DNA from: Physcia stellaris | Lineage: Eukaryota; Ascomycota; Lecanoromycetes; Caliciales; Physciaceae | NCBI GenBank assembly: GCA_018902385.1 | Contig: JABSSW010000049.1 | Span: 306,469-370,468 of the forward strand | DNA length: 64,000 nucleotides | Direction of reading: 5' to 3' | Shown here: positions 32,049 through 42,693 of the stretch, one piece after another | Layout: each line of letters starts with the position of its first letter | How positions within the stretch are numbered: position 1 is the stretch's first letter | Position numbers and translations under genes: made by a program | The notes under the pieces: model-generated | Database searches by the model: none | Told to the model about the DNA's origin: nothing | Seen by the model: only the letters and a program-made list of their open reading frames with translations

Positions 32049-35041
32049 ATGGCTACGTTTTAGTCCACTGCTGCAGAATCGTACCTTAAGGCGAACGAGG
32101 CCGGAAAGCACAAATGGGATGGACCTGTGGAGGTATTCAGTCCACCATGCGACTGTACCTTGTGCAGCGACCAATTCTTCGGCATCGACTTCCAGACCAG
32201 GCGTATCGAGCTATCATACGTGGGCGAGATACCTACCTCGTCCGTCGCGATGCTAGCTAGGCAGTACTGCACAAACATGTTCGAAGGTCTTCAGCAAATC
32301 CAATCTTTGCTTAACTTACACGGAGTTTTGATCCAGAAGCGATGGGTCAAGAAGTCAGTGACGAAGAGAAGAAGTCACCTCAAATCTCTGAAACCAGACC
32401 TGTATGAGAGCGAAAATCCATTATTGGAAATCATGTTGAAACAAGGCAAAAATCCTTTTTCAGCTCGCATGTATCGGAAGACCTTTTTATTACCCTACAT
32501 CAATCTCGAAGGTCTATCGAATGACGGATCAAGGATGATTCGCCTACTGTATTACCGGGCTCGTCACCGTCCAGAGGAATGGGTGACATTCGATAATCAC
32601 CAACTTTTTGCAGGATGGGCCATGGGCGTCTTAGAAGATAAATTCAATTCGGGCTGCATTTCGCTGCATGGCAAGTTCTATGGACAATGGAGGCCTTTCA
32701 ACAAGACGGAAGGTACGTCAGCGAGCCAGTAGTTATTGAATCTCTCCTACCATCAGTCTCTGAATGTCAAATGTCCGCTATAATTCGAGATGGTTCTGCT
32801 CGCTAGGTCTGGGGATCACTCGCTGACTCTAGGCACAGTTCACAATGGGGATGCTTATGGCGCTCCCAGGGCGCTTCTTATATTAGAGGCTCAGTCGGAT
32901 CTAATCAAGTTCTTAAGAGATTTCGTCTTCTCGATGCTCAAAAGCACTGATGAGTACAATATGGAAGTCGTGACCGGATCGCTCGCTCAAACGGCTCTGC
33001 CATCATCGATACAGCCGCCACTGTTAGAAGATCCGTCCTGGATGCAGTTTGGAGTGTCTTACTACAATGTGTGTATCCTCTGTCCAGCAGGCGTCCGATA
33101 TTATACTAGGCAGTAATTCAGACTGTATCTGTGCAGCACACGTCGTTACTCACTGGTGGCTTGACTAACTCAAGAAATTGTAGGAGCCTTTCTCACCGCC
33201 ACCCCAATTCAATGAAATTATGATAGATCATCTGATGGACATCGTGACCGGTAAAAGAGCAGAAGCGCAAGACAATTTGTGGCTCTTACAGACAGACCCA
33301 GCCTACTTCCATTCTGTAGCCGTTTATTGGCGAGATCATAACGAGTATAACATCTCCGGGGCCGAACGGCCAAAGGCTGCCATGAATCAATTCCTTGGGG
33401 GCAGAGTAATATACTACTCGATTACCCTAGTTAGAGAGTGGGAGGATATCGAAGATCAACTTCGAGTAGTGAAGGAGCAGTATGAAGTTAACAAAGCAGC
33501 CATCAGACCCGGACACGCACTTCCAGTGCAATATGACCGTGCTCTTGGAGGTCTGGGACTTTTGGTATACAATCACTGGAGCCACAAAGCCACCCACATG
33601 CGGGAGCTTGCTTTCGTCTCCGAAGCATGGAAATCGAAATGGGAAGTGATACCCGGGCTAAGGAATGGCAAGGAAGTAGCCATTAGGCCCAAAAAAGGTT
33701 GCGATTCTATGATGAGCAGCAAAGATAATTACAAGTCCGATCGTATACTTTTTTGCCTTAGGGCATTGGGGGAACGGTAGGTCTAGCTCTCGCCAATAAC
33801 CTTCTACTTACTACCCATGCAATCATGGTTTGTGGGGACCACGCTAATATCGTTGCACTACAGCAATTATGATACAGCTTTGGTGCTGCGGTCTCTTGAC
33901 ATGTATCTGGGCTCTTGCAACAAGTCCGAGGCCGCAAAGATAAACGACATTACCTACGGCAGGATCACCGACATGGCGGCTATGTACCGCATCTACCTTG
34001 CAGTTATGATGCATAGACCCTCATTTTCTGTCAAGTACGGAAAAGCCTTTTCTTGGAAGGATTGCGACACCTCATGCAGATGGAGACTATTAAATCGATC
34101 CAGTGAGTTATTAGACATGCTGGTGGACGAAAAACGGGCTAGACTCTGGAGGACACTTGAAGACCTGAATCAGTTCCGCATGCCAACAGGGAAAAAGGAC
34201 AATGTATGGTTGGAGGGTGCTGACCGAGCGGTAAGTGATTTCGACGAGACTTTAGCTCGAACCTCTTCAAGCTGACTTGACTTTCTTTTTCTTTTCCGCA
34301 GCACAAGGCTCTTGCAAAGATATGGTCAATCGCAAGAGATGAGTTCAGACGCATTCTCCTGACTTTGAATATCCAAAAAATCGACATCGAATATCTGGTG
34401 GGTTTAACATCTTATCACGATTCACCAGCAGCACTTGCTACAATCGCGCAAAGACGCAATGAGATTCTTGCGAAAATATCTCAGACAGCCACCCAGCAGA
34501 AAGCCTCACCAATGCCACATGAATCCTCTATCCCACATGTTGCCCTACCGGAAGGTTCAATCAAAATACCGATCAAAAGGGTCGCAGCAACGAAGACGAA
34601 AGCTAAGTCTAGCGCCAATGCAGATTGCCCCGGGTCAGAAACACGAAAAGAGGTAATCTCAGCCCATACTTTTTCAGGGTCAGCGTCATCATCCCAGGCT
34701 CTACCTCATCTACCACTTCCCAAAAAGAAAAAATCTCTCCACACGCTGCGCCTCCTCTTTCCCACAGCAACCGCAGACCTAGAAGGGACCGTCAATTGGA
34801 CCAACTTTCTTGCTACAATGAACGAACTCGGTTTCAAAGCCAAACATCGCGGGGTTCAGAATGGACGTTTCGGTCCGTCAACAGGGAACTGAACCAGGTT
34901 GCAGGCGACTCCGCAAAGACAAGTATCGTCATCCACCAGCCTCATCCTGAAACAGAAATGGGTTCATTGCAGTTGCAATGGATCGGCAAGAGGCTCGGGC
35001 GACGATTTGGATGGACTAGAGATCGATTTGAAAGACTGTGA
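32049..35041 (+). pseudogene. Broken large fungal hypothetical protein gene (the kind labelled 'ipa protein' in some ascomycetes)
   Basis: Five exons fit: 32049-32712, 32833-33068, 33184-33776, 33864-34230 and 34302-35041, with GT-AG introns of 71-120 bases and correct phases. Two defects break it. Codon 5 after the ATG at 32049 is TAG, followed by open frame to the first donor. A single base is also missing at the G run 34850-34853, since the conserved-looking C-terminus (GSEWTF, then HQPHPETEMG, then GKRLGRRFGWTRDRFE) continues in the -1 frame to the TGA at 35039-35041. With these repaired it would be 866 residues. The middle contains LWLLQTDPAYFHSVAVYW, which I associate from memory with uncharacterised large fungal proteins. 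No enzymatic motif seen. A different upstream start with an acceptor at the TAG is the main alternative. Confidence 0.6.
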
Positions 35042-36378
35042 AAGGTTCATTGAAAGGTGGGTAGACCCACTACAAGGTGCAGACTGTTGCCGGAGGGAAG
35101 ATGCACTCATATGCATAGGATTTCCCCTTACACATAACCACTTTAATCTGAATTTTCATCCCAGCATTGCATATTATTTGTCATCAGATATCAATAGAAA
35201 GACGACAGTCAGCGGTATATTCATGCCACATGCGCACTCCAATAGTCGCTGGCTCATTAGCGAAGTATCTCAGCTGCTAATGCTTACTTTTCCACTGTTC
35301 CCTTTATTCACTTTGCGCACAGTAGCGAATGCTTTTCGCCTCAGTGCTCAGGAGTTCGCTTGTTCTCGTGAAACTCTCCTTGATGTCGTTCACAATGTGG
35401 CTGTTTCCTTTGGCAGATCAAGACAGCAGTTCGGCTGACGTTAGGGCATTTCAAGTGCTAGGCTCACGATGCGGGTCATCAAGTAGGTCAGTCGGCCGGA
35501 TCAGGACTTAGCTGGATGCCAACTCAACTGATTGGCAACCAGCCACGCACCACTGTACAGTCAGTCAGCTTCCGATCCACTCCTGCCGAAACTACGAGTG
35601 CTTCACGTAGCGCAATCGCCAGTACTTAATCATTTATATTACGTATGTCGTTCTATTTAGCCTAGAGAATCAAGAAACTTTAGCTCGTATCATGGGCCGA
35701 AGCACCTCAAACATCAGGTCTGTATCAGACCAATCCTTGTGTCATTCGCGGACAATTCTTACATGCATTTGCATTCTCGCGAGCGACGAAAAGACCAAGG
35801 GGAAGCGATTTGCCTGCGGGGTTTCGCTCTCAAGCCCACGAACTATTGAGGCATTCGATCGGGATATAGTCATGGGGTCACCTGTTTTGGAAGGAGGAAC
35901 GTTCGGGCTAAGGGAAGCCTAGGAGGTTTAACAAAGTAATTGTGTCTGCCAGAAATTAGCACACAACTCGCAACACATCAGAACGGTGTAAAGTGTCCCT
36001 AAACTCCCTCTGATTGGTCCGCAACTGGCAGCATGGCTTCCGTACTCAGGGGTACTTCGACAGCGCGAAAGATACAAGCCTCTCATTTGCTTTTGTTTTG
36101 CTTCCAATGAATGTATTTATCGATGAAAAGTTGCGCATGTCTGCACATAGGAGAAATCACGGCGTCACTGACTGTGTCCAATACAAACGACCGGGAGCCT
36201 TGACCTCAGCGCGAGTCGCTTAATTGAGCTGGCATGACAAAAACGCATGCCCAACCAAATACCCGCCAACAGCCTCTCTTGCGACATCTTGTGTGAAGAT
36301 TTGAATCACCTTTGTTGAGTCGTAGGTATACTTTAATTCTTCCTCGCCTTTCTATTTGTGTCTCCCAGCCATTTTCTG
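35042..36378. other. Intergenic, no gene supported
   Basis: Short frames on the plus strand (for example 35692-35922) lack domain, signal or splice evidence. Nothing else visible. Confidence 0.4.
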
Positions 36379-37308
36379 ATGCGTTTCGTCATCTTGCTAG
36401 ACCTTACACTGGCCCTTGTGACTACCGCCAGCTCGGTACTCGGCACGCTTTGGCACAACGACTTAGGTGACAATTCTACCGGGTCCAGCAACCTCACCTA
36501 CAGTACATCGCCTGTAGGTCCAGCAGACTTCAGGACAGAAATTCGCCAATCTAGTATTCGCCTCGACAAGAGTCTTTGCCTACAAGCGGTGGTTGGCATA
36601 ATAGGAACTGAAGCATTCAAATGGGATTGGAACAGTCGCGTGGATGAACGACAAATGATCTGGGCAGTTGCTTCCGGAATCCGAGTTAAAGCGGACTCAC
36701 TTGGTACCCAGCTTATGGAGCGTCGGTTTGTTTTTTGGAGTCTCCTACAAATTGTGGATGTAATGGCTCAGAGGAACCGCTACGTTGCTACAATGGCCGG
36801 AGTGTACTGGCAGGGAACAATGGTTGGAACTATATGGTTACAAACCACACAAAGCTATCCAGACGTGGATGGTAGCCATATACAAAAATCTAACACCATT
36901 GTGGACCTTGGGGCGAGGAATCTAGGGCGTGATACTGTACGCTTCGAATCGGTAGAGCATTTTGGACCTCCGAATCCTATGGAAGATGTCTTCATAGGCA
37001 CTATAGTAGCACTGATCAACGCCGCTGAGCGCTTCGACCCAAGTACTAATATTGTATCCTTCATAGGAAGCTGGCCCGGCTCTCGTTATTCAATAAAACA
37101 TATCTGGTGGACCACTGATCGCCCCTCTCACTTCAAAAGAGGCTTTTTTGCGCTCTCCATAATAGAAGCTTTGAAAGCTGCTGTGGAGGTCAACGACTAT
37201 CGCTGCCTCAAAGGTATAGTGAAAGTCAACGGACGATACATTGGAGAAGGAGGCTACATGAGGCAAGCTGACCCTCCTCGCAAAAGCGGGGATGCTGCTA
37301 CTTCTTGA
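36379..37308 (+). CDS. Hypothetical secreted protein, 309 residues
   Basis: The ATG at 36379 opens a signal peptide (MRFVILLDLTLALVTTASSV) in an intronless frame. Just downstream are potential N-glycosylation sites (NST, NLT). The rest is a globular protein with even composition and few cysteines: segments such as ADFRTEIRQSSIRLDKSLC, FKWDWNSRVDERQMIWAVAS, then VYWQGTMVGTIWLQ and a basic C-terminus (YMRQADPPRKSG). I recognise no domain. It is likely secreted or cell-surface, and single-exon structure with a signal peptide fits a lineage-restricted secreted protein. An in-frame GTG seven codons upstream is not used. Confidence 0.65.
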   Translation: MRFVILLDLTLALVTTASSVLGTLWHNDLGDNSTGSSNLTYSTSPVGPADFRTEIRQSSIRLDKSLCLQAVVGIIGTEAFKWDWNSRVDERQMIWAVASGIRVKADSLGTQLMERRFVFWSLLQIVDVMAQRNRYVATMAGVYWQGTMVGTIWLQTTQSYPDVDGSHIQKSNTIVDLGARNLGRDTVRFESVEHFGPPNPMEDVFIGTIVALINAAERFDPSTNIVSFIGSWPGSRYSIKHIWWTTDRPSHFKRGFFALSIIEALKAAVEVNDYRCLKGIVKVNGRYIGEGGYMRQADPPRKSGDAATS

Positions 37309-38782
37309 GTAATGGGTAGTGCGATGTTAACTCCCTGCATATGAGCTACGATGTCAAGGGTAGCAAAATTGGATGCAAAGCTTATGAGGATGTGGTTTGC
37401 TCTGAACACGAAATACGACTGCGCCCTAAATGGACAGAACTTTGGCGACGGCCTAGAAAGAGTGATCTTTGTAGATTCTTGGAAAGCTGCTGAGGTGTCT
37501 GCCAGGAAGTCAACACATCATTTCGACTTCAGTCACCCCAACGAGATCAAGTCAACCTCTCAAACAACTCAATCTCATTCTCAGTGCTATCGCTAGCCGT
37601 TTTTGTCGAGATACACAGCAGCGAGAAATATAGCAGAACTTAAGTCCTTGATCCCGGCATGAATCTCTGTAACAATGGTTATCATAGTTGCTAGTCAACG
37701 TTGAAACCTCAGAGCCCGCTCTGTAGCACAAGGGGGTGGCGACTTGTACCTCTCACCATTATTCCGTCCGATGCTACAGAACGCCATGTAACCTCAATAA
37801 CCGATCTCTAAGAATTCCATCAAGCGATCTAAATACAATTTAGTGGAAGAATTGTAGAGTGTTCAAGTTGAACAGAGGTAGTCAGGTAATAGTTCATACC
37901 TTCGGGGCACAGATATCCAGGAAGTATTGTGCTAGAAATTGTAGATGATCTAACCTCTTCTTCGTCAAGTTAGCTGCGTGTCTTATTGCTGTTGGTAGTA
38001 GAGCGAAACGGCGGCCATCTGATTCTTTGGTGAATCATATTTTGGGACGTCAAGAAGGGGCATTCATTGCGATTTTGCTCGATCAGTCGCAAGGCAGAGT
38101 CGTCACCGACAGGAGTACTAGCGTGTTTGTGGAACCATATAAATCCAGCTCAGCTGAACTTTTTCGCAGTCGAAGAATCTTGTAGCAGCGAGCTGTTGAT
38201 GAAGGAACTGTAAACACCACAAACTTTATCCCATGCACTGGTGTGGCACTTCGGCTCTAGGCGGTACTTAGCTAAATAACAGCTGCAGCGTGGCCCGGAT
38301 TGGCCCCTAGAGCGCTGCGCTGCCGAGAGCTCGTAGGCACCAAATCCGAAGTGCCACACAGGCCCCACCAGCGCACGGGATAAGTCCCAAGCTTCGAAGG
38401 TAGTTCTATAGACTGTTTGTATAATCATTTTTGGTTCGGAAGCCCACTCAAACCTCAAACACTTCCCGGATAAAGCAAAAGGTTAGTAAGATTGATCTTC
38501 ATGCGGTCGATCGAGGCTGGGCTACGTCATGTGGTCACCAGGTAGCTGCGCCCCGTCGAACCCCGCAAGGCATTCTCCAATCACTGTGCCTCGCTTCCCA
38601 AAGCCCAATACCAGGAAGAACCCCGCACCCCTTCTGACTCCTTATCAAACTCTCCTGTTTCTGAAGATTTTCTCTTTCTCTCCTTTCTCTTCATCTACAG
38701 ACAAAAAAAAAAATTCCATCAAGATCCTCGAGCAATCAAGTCATTTCCAACACAGCCTCGAGTCCACGAATAAACATCAACC
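37309..38782. other. Intergenic with a MITE-like inverted repeat
   Basis: No gene supported. Contains the inverted repeat at 38241-38359 and, from about 38640, the C/T-rich promoter and leader of the glycine-rich protein gene. Confidence 0.4.
38241..38359. mobile_element. Possible short inverted-repeat element (MITE-like)
   Basis: Exact 14-base inverted repeats, GTGTGGCACTTCGG at 38241-38254 and its complement at 38346-38359, enclose about 90 bases without coding potential. The symmetry extends imperfectly outward (GCACTGGTG on the left against the complement of CACCAGCGC on the right, about 38235-38375). No target-site duplication identified with confidence. It could also be a structured RNA or regulatory hairpin. 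Confidence 0.4.
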
Positions 38783-39467
38783 ATGTCCAAAATCGTTGAC
38801 AAGATCAAGGATAAGCTCCATGACGAGCCCAAGGATGTCGAAAAGCGTAAGCAATCTTCCCTCTCGCTGTCTCTCTAGCTGTTCCCCGCGTCGTCCATCG
38901 AAATCAGCAAATCCAACTAACGTATAAGTTTTAGCAATGACCTCCGGCGACCCTACCCTGCTCTCTAGCAACGATTCCAAGAGTTCAAACCTTGGCTCCG
39001 CCCTTCCTTATACGACTAAGAAGGCAGGTCATTCGGGTGGTAATGGGGGAGCGGCTTTCAGTGGGGGTGATGGAGAAGGTGGATATAGTGGGGGTGTATA
39101 TGGTGGTGGTGATAGTGGAAGTGGTGCATATGGTAGGGGTGATAGTGGAGATGCAAGTGGGGGTGATGGAGGAGGTGGATATGGTGGGGGTGGATATGGT
39201 GGTGGTGATAGTGGAAGTGGTTCATATGGTGGTGGTGATAGTGGAAGTGGTGGATATGGTAGGAGTGGTAGTGGAGGTGCAAGTGGGGGTGATGGAGGGG
39301 GTGCATATGGTGGTGGTGATAGTGGAAGTGGTTCATATGGTGGTGGTGATAGTGGAAGTGGTAGTTATGGTAGTGGTGATAGTGGAAGTGGTGGATATGG
39401 TGGGGGTGATAGTGGAGGTGCAAGTGGGGGTGATGGAGGAGGGGGAGGAGGCGGTGGAGGCGGCTAA
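38783..39467 (+). CDS. Glycine-rich repeat protein, 198 residues
   Basis: Exons 38783-38846 and 38935-39467 join in frame (GTAAGC donor, TTTTAG acceptor). The N-terminus MSKIVDKIKDKLHDEPKDVE is a short amphipathic helix like those of small fungal stress or hydrophilin-type proteins. After about 60 residues the rest is repeats of GGGDSGSG with Y or S (units such as SYGGGDSGSG), ending in a run of glycines. No signal peptide, so the protein is intracellular. The repeat DNA is a minisatellite with 24-base subunits in higher-order blocks, so length should vary between strains. The repeats also keep another plus frame and a minus frame (His/Tyr-rich) open; these are by-products. Confidence 0.7.
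39055..39465. repeat. Coding minisatellite in the glycine-rich gene
   Basis: Tandem variants of GGTGGTGATAGTGGAAGTGG with TCATATGGT or GGATATGGT, plus interspersed GGTGCAAGTGGGGGTGATGG blocks that recur about every 120-130 bases. All units are multiples of three, so the frame is kept. Confidence 0.8.
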
Positions 39468-40170
39468 GTATGAGGCGTGGAAGGGTGGCATCAATGTCAT
39501 AGGAGATAAGTATGATTACCCTTATTTCGATCATGAGTTGAGGAAGGTTCTGTACTCTTGAGTATGTGTATGCAAGAATGATCACTAGTGCTTCTTCTGT
39601 TATCTTGCAGTAGTCCAAACTTCAAATCCTCGAGTGAGAGTTTCCATAGGTACCATGATAAGTATCGTCCGCTTCGTGAAGGAGCACTTGATGCAATCAA
39701 AGACTGAGAGGCGAGCCCTGAAGCCAAGGGCACCCCTAGTCATCGACGATGAATCAATTCTTCATGAAAGCATATTTCACGCCACAGAACCAATAGGTGA
39801 GGTTTATCCTCTGTCTTGGCCGCGACTGCAGATAAATGAAGTAGACAGCATTAACTGTTCCAATTTATGGCAATTCCCAAGATCACAATTCATTTCTAAC
39901 ACCAGAAGTCTGTTCTACGTGCTGCGGGATTGATGCTATTGCCGAGAGAGTTGTGTATAACCTCCTGAAATTTGATTTGCTGAGTCTGTAGATATCGGTA
40001 ATGAAACGCACGAACGTCGGGGCTTCGTTCGAGCGAGTTGTTCTATCAGAGTAGTGGGCATTCTTGATTTGACAAAGAGCTGTTCATTCCTATTGCGGAT
40101 CCAAAAGCTTTGCTAGGCAACCAAATTAAACACGTCGAGGTAAGAGATGAAGCACACTAATTTGACGTAC
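39468..40170. other. Intergenic / replaced 3' part of the truncated PTH11-like gene
   Basis: The minus strand here should encode the rest of the rhodopsin-domain protein that starts at 40748, but translation after exon 2 gives no membrane segments. The 99-codon plus frame at 39634-39933 lacks an ATG start and is not accepted. Confidence 0.4.
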
Positions 40171-40748
40171 GTATTGATTACGACGGACTGCTTCAATGGG
40201 CAGGTTCCACTGATGTGTTCCTCTACCGTTATGGGCATGGTCGTGCCATTCGATAGAGACATAGGCGAGGTACGCAAGCTAATTAATAAAGGTCAGTTGG
40301 AAGACCCAATGCGATAAAGATTATGCAGTAGCCTCGAGGGTAGACACAGCTCACAACCTTAGCCATAAGGCTGGCAAAGCATCGGACGAGACACCAAGCA
40401 ATCAAATAAGCTGTGTGCTCTTGATTTCATAACTGAACAGTAAGCAAAATACTATGTTCCAAATTGGTGCTCACACTCGCACGGAGCGAAAACGAAGACA
40501 TGAAGACTTACCCATCCCACGATACACGTGTAATCCTCCCAAAGAAACTTCCTAACAACGCGAGCCTTGACAAAAATGCGAGCCATCACCAAGCACGTGG
40601 TAATGATGACACCTAGCGCTATAGTTAATTCCGCATATGGTCGCAACGTATATGGCTGATGAAAGGTAGGTATGACGCCGGGAGGCGGATCGAGGCCTGG
40701 TGTAGGCGGAGACACCAGAGTGTAGGTGGATTGAGAAGGGGTAGGCAT
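40171..40748 (-). pseudogene. 5' fragment of a rhodopsin-domain (PTH11-like) integral membrane protein
   Basis: Exon 1 (40512-40748) starts MPTPSQSTYT. A proline-rich extracellular tail leads to LRPYAELTIALGVIITTCLV, the first membrane segment, then a basic loop and FLWEDYTCIVGW, matching the TM1-TM2 pattern of fungal rhodopsin-domain proteins (PF20684 type). A phase-0 intron (GTAAGT to AATTAG) joins exon 2 (40171-40278), with IEWHDHAHNGRGTHQWNLP, the typical extracellular loop with a G-x-H-x-W signature. Beyond the next donor no exon encodes the remaining five membrane segments; the sequence reads as unrelated. The gene is therefore truncated after about 115 residues, probably by deletion or rearrangement. 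Full members are membrane receptors or transport-like proteins of unknown ligand. Confidence 0.6.
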
Positions 40749-42693
40749 TCTGAAACGCTCACTTCCAGCTTGAGGTTGCTGTCTGCACTGGGTTAAGTGG
40801 CAGATTCCTGATACAAATTTCCCGATACAATGGCTAAGGATGGTTGATGGCAAACAACGAAAATATGGGTATCCAAGAATGACAGGAGACGCCAAGATAT
40901 AGCCGAGAGCTAATGAACCCTTTTCGAACTTGGCCAGCAAGTGGAGGCGCTTTGACATGCCGCAGTTTAGACGAGCTCGGATCAGAGACGGTAGCCCGCT
41001 AGAGTGCAGCGGACCCAATACTCAGCCTAAAGTGTAAAGAGAAAAAAGTAAGCCAATGGTGGAAGCCCTATAGCGACGCCTGTACTTGAAATCCCTTACT
41101 TAGATCATCTAAAATCGTGTTGGCTATCACGCACCCAAGTGTAAGCCTACATCGAAGAATCATCTCTTGAATATAGTGATCCGGCGACTCGACTAACTTG
41201 CAGAGCGACAAATTTTTCTCTCCTGCTAAAAGATCATCCTTGGGGAATCCGCTCGAATGTCCCCGAGATTGGGCATCTAATTCAATTTTTGGTACTGTAC
41301 AGCGATCGTCCTATTTGAACCACTCCTGCTCCAACACCAATCTCCACAAATATTCGGAAGTTAGGAGATTTTATCCATCCCCGTCTGCCAAGCCAAACCC
41401 AGGGACCTGGCCTGCTTTAGGGTCTACTCTGCGGATTCGGAAGAGAGGAGGAGACACCGGGAGCTGAAACCCCAGGACGAGAAAGTCAGTCAGGATTTTT
41501 TAGTCCAGTTGTGCTTTAGACTGACTTGATCCTGGCACCCAGAGTAATCGCATAGATCGAGCGAGCTACTAACTTGCGTTCCACGCAGGGCTTGTGGAGT
41601 GTCCCGGTCAAGGATCACCCCTAAATCCCTGGAAATCCTTTGGAGTTCGAATTATTGATGACGGTATGGCTGAACAGTCACATAAGTTGGACTAGCTTTG
41701 CAAAGATTCTTTAGCAGAGGAGTTTTAGCACTAGGCACCTTGGGATTTCCGTGGCGCGTGGCAGACATGATCGAGCTCCAGAGCATCACTGCAACTGCAA
41801 GATTTTGATGCTTGTTAGTCTCGAGTAAGCGGTGAAAAGCCCAGCCTCGAGAATGGCGATACGTCCATGCACGATTGATGCGGAGTACTTACAGCTCTTT
41901 ACACAAGACAGGTGATAGGGTTGATGGCTCATTTGACCCACCTGTGAACAAGAGTCTCGGTAGACGCTGCCTAATGGCCGACCCAGGATTTCATAGGAGC
42001 CCTGGTAGAAGGAAGCGCAGGAAGTGCGAAACCCAGCGTGGCGGCCCACTTGGCCAACTTGGGTCCCCGAGAAAAATGTATCTGAATAATCCTAATTTCA
42101 ATCTTCATATCAACAAATTGCTTGGCTCGATGTAGCAGCTAGGGGAATCGAATCATCGAAAAAAAAAAAATCATTCTGGGACACCTCTTTTGAGACAGGA
42201 TGGTTTCGCAATTTTGCGAAGGGGGAGAACGGCGTCTGGCGCTTGACTGGCTAGTGCTCTATTAGGTGCTTTCGGTTGTTTGACTTGTTTCGCTAGAATG
42301 CGTACTAAATTGCGCACGGATGATACAACATCAACGGTTATTAGGGTTCCCGGAGTGTGCATTGGCCTGCACATAACAAACCACATGGTTCATAAGGTAT
42401 ATACCGAAACGTTCTTCAGGCACCACTTGTAGATGCGCTCAAAGGCTTATAGTGGTCTTCGCTTATAGAGATATTCAAGACTGTTTCCGATTCATTCTTT
42501 CGTTTGGTTTTCCGCGTTAGATCCTCTTTGGAAAGTGTAGCACTGCCATCCACACGATTATTTTACCCCGCATGCACCAGAAACCCCGCATCTTTCATCG
42601 CGTTTTCGAGGATGGAACCGTTCTCAGCTTTGGCCAGCATTCAAGTCTACTGTCATCATCTCATTCATCGATCAAGTTCAAATCATCATCGTC
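40749..42693. other. Intergenic, about 1.9 kb, no gene supported
   Basis: Short frames on both strands (41198-41467 plus, 41786-42049 minus, 42171-42386 minus) lack domains and splice structure. It may hold decayed genes, but nothing is recognisable. Confidence 0.35.

Noticed and set aside
36358-36378. GTG start upstream of the secreted hypothetical protein
   Set aside because: Eukaryotic initiation favours the ATG at 36379, which begins the signal peptide.
38992-39561. Long plus-strand frame of V/M/E repeats over the glycine-rich gene
   Set aside because: It is the same minisatellite in another frame. The spliced Gly-rich model has a proper start, intron and termination.
39058-39618. Long minus-strand His/Tyr-rich frame
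   Set aside because: Antisense by-product of the stop-free repeat units, without promoter or splice features.
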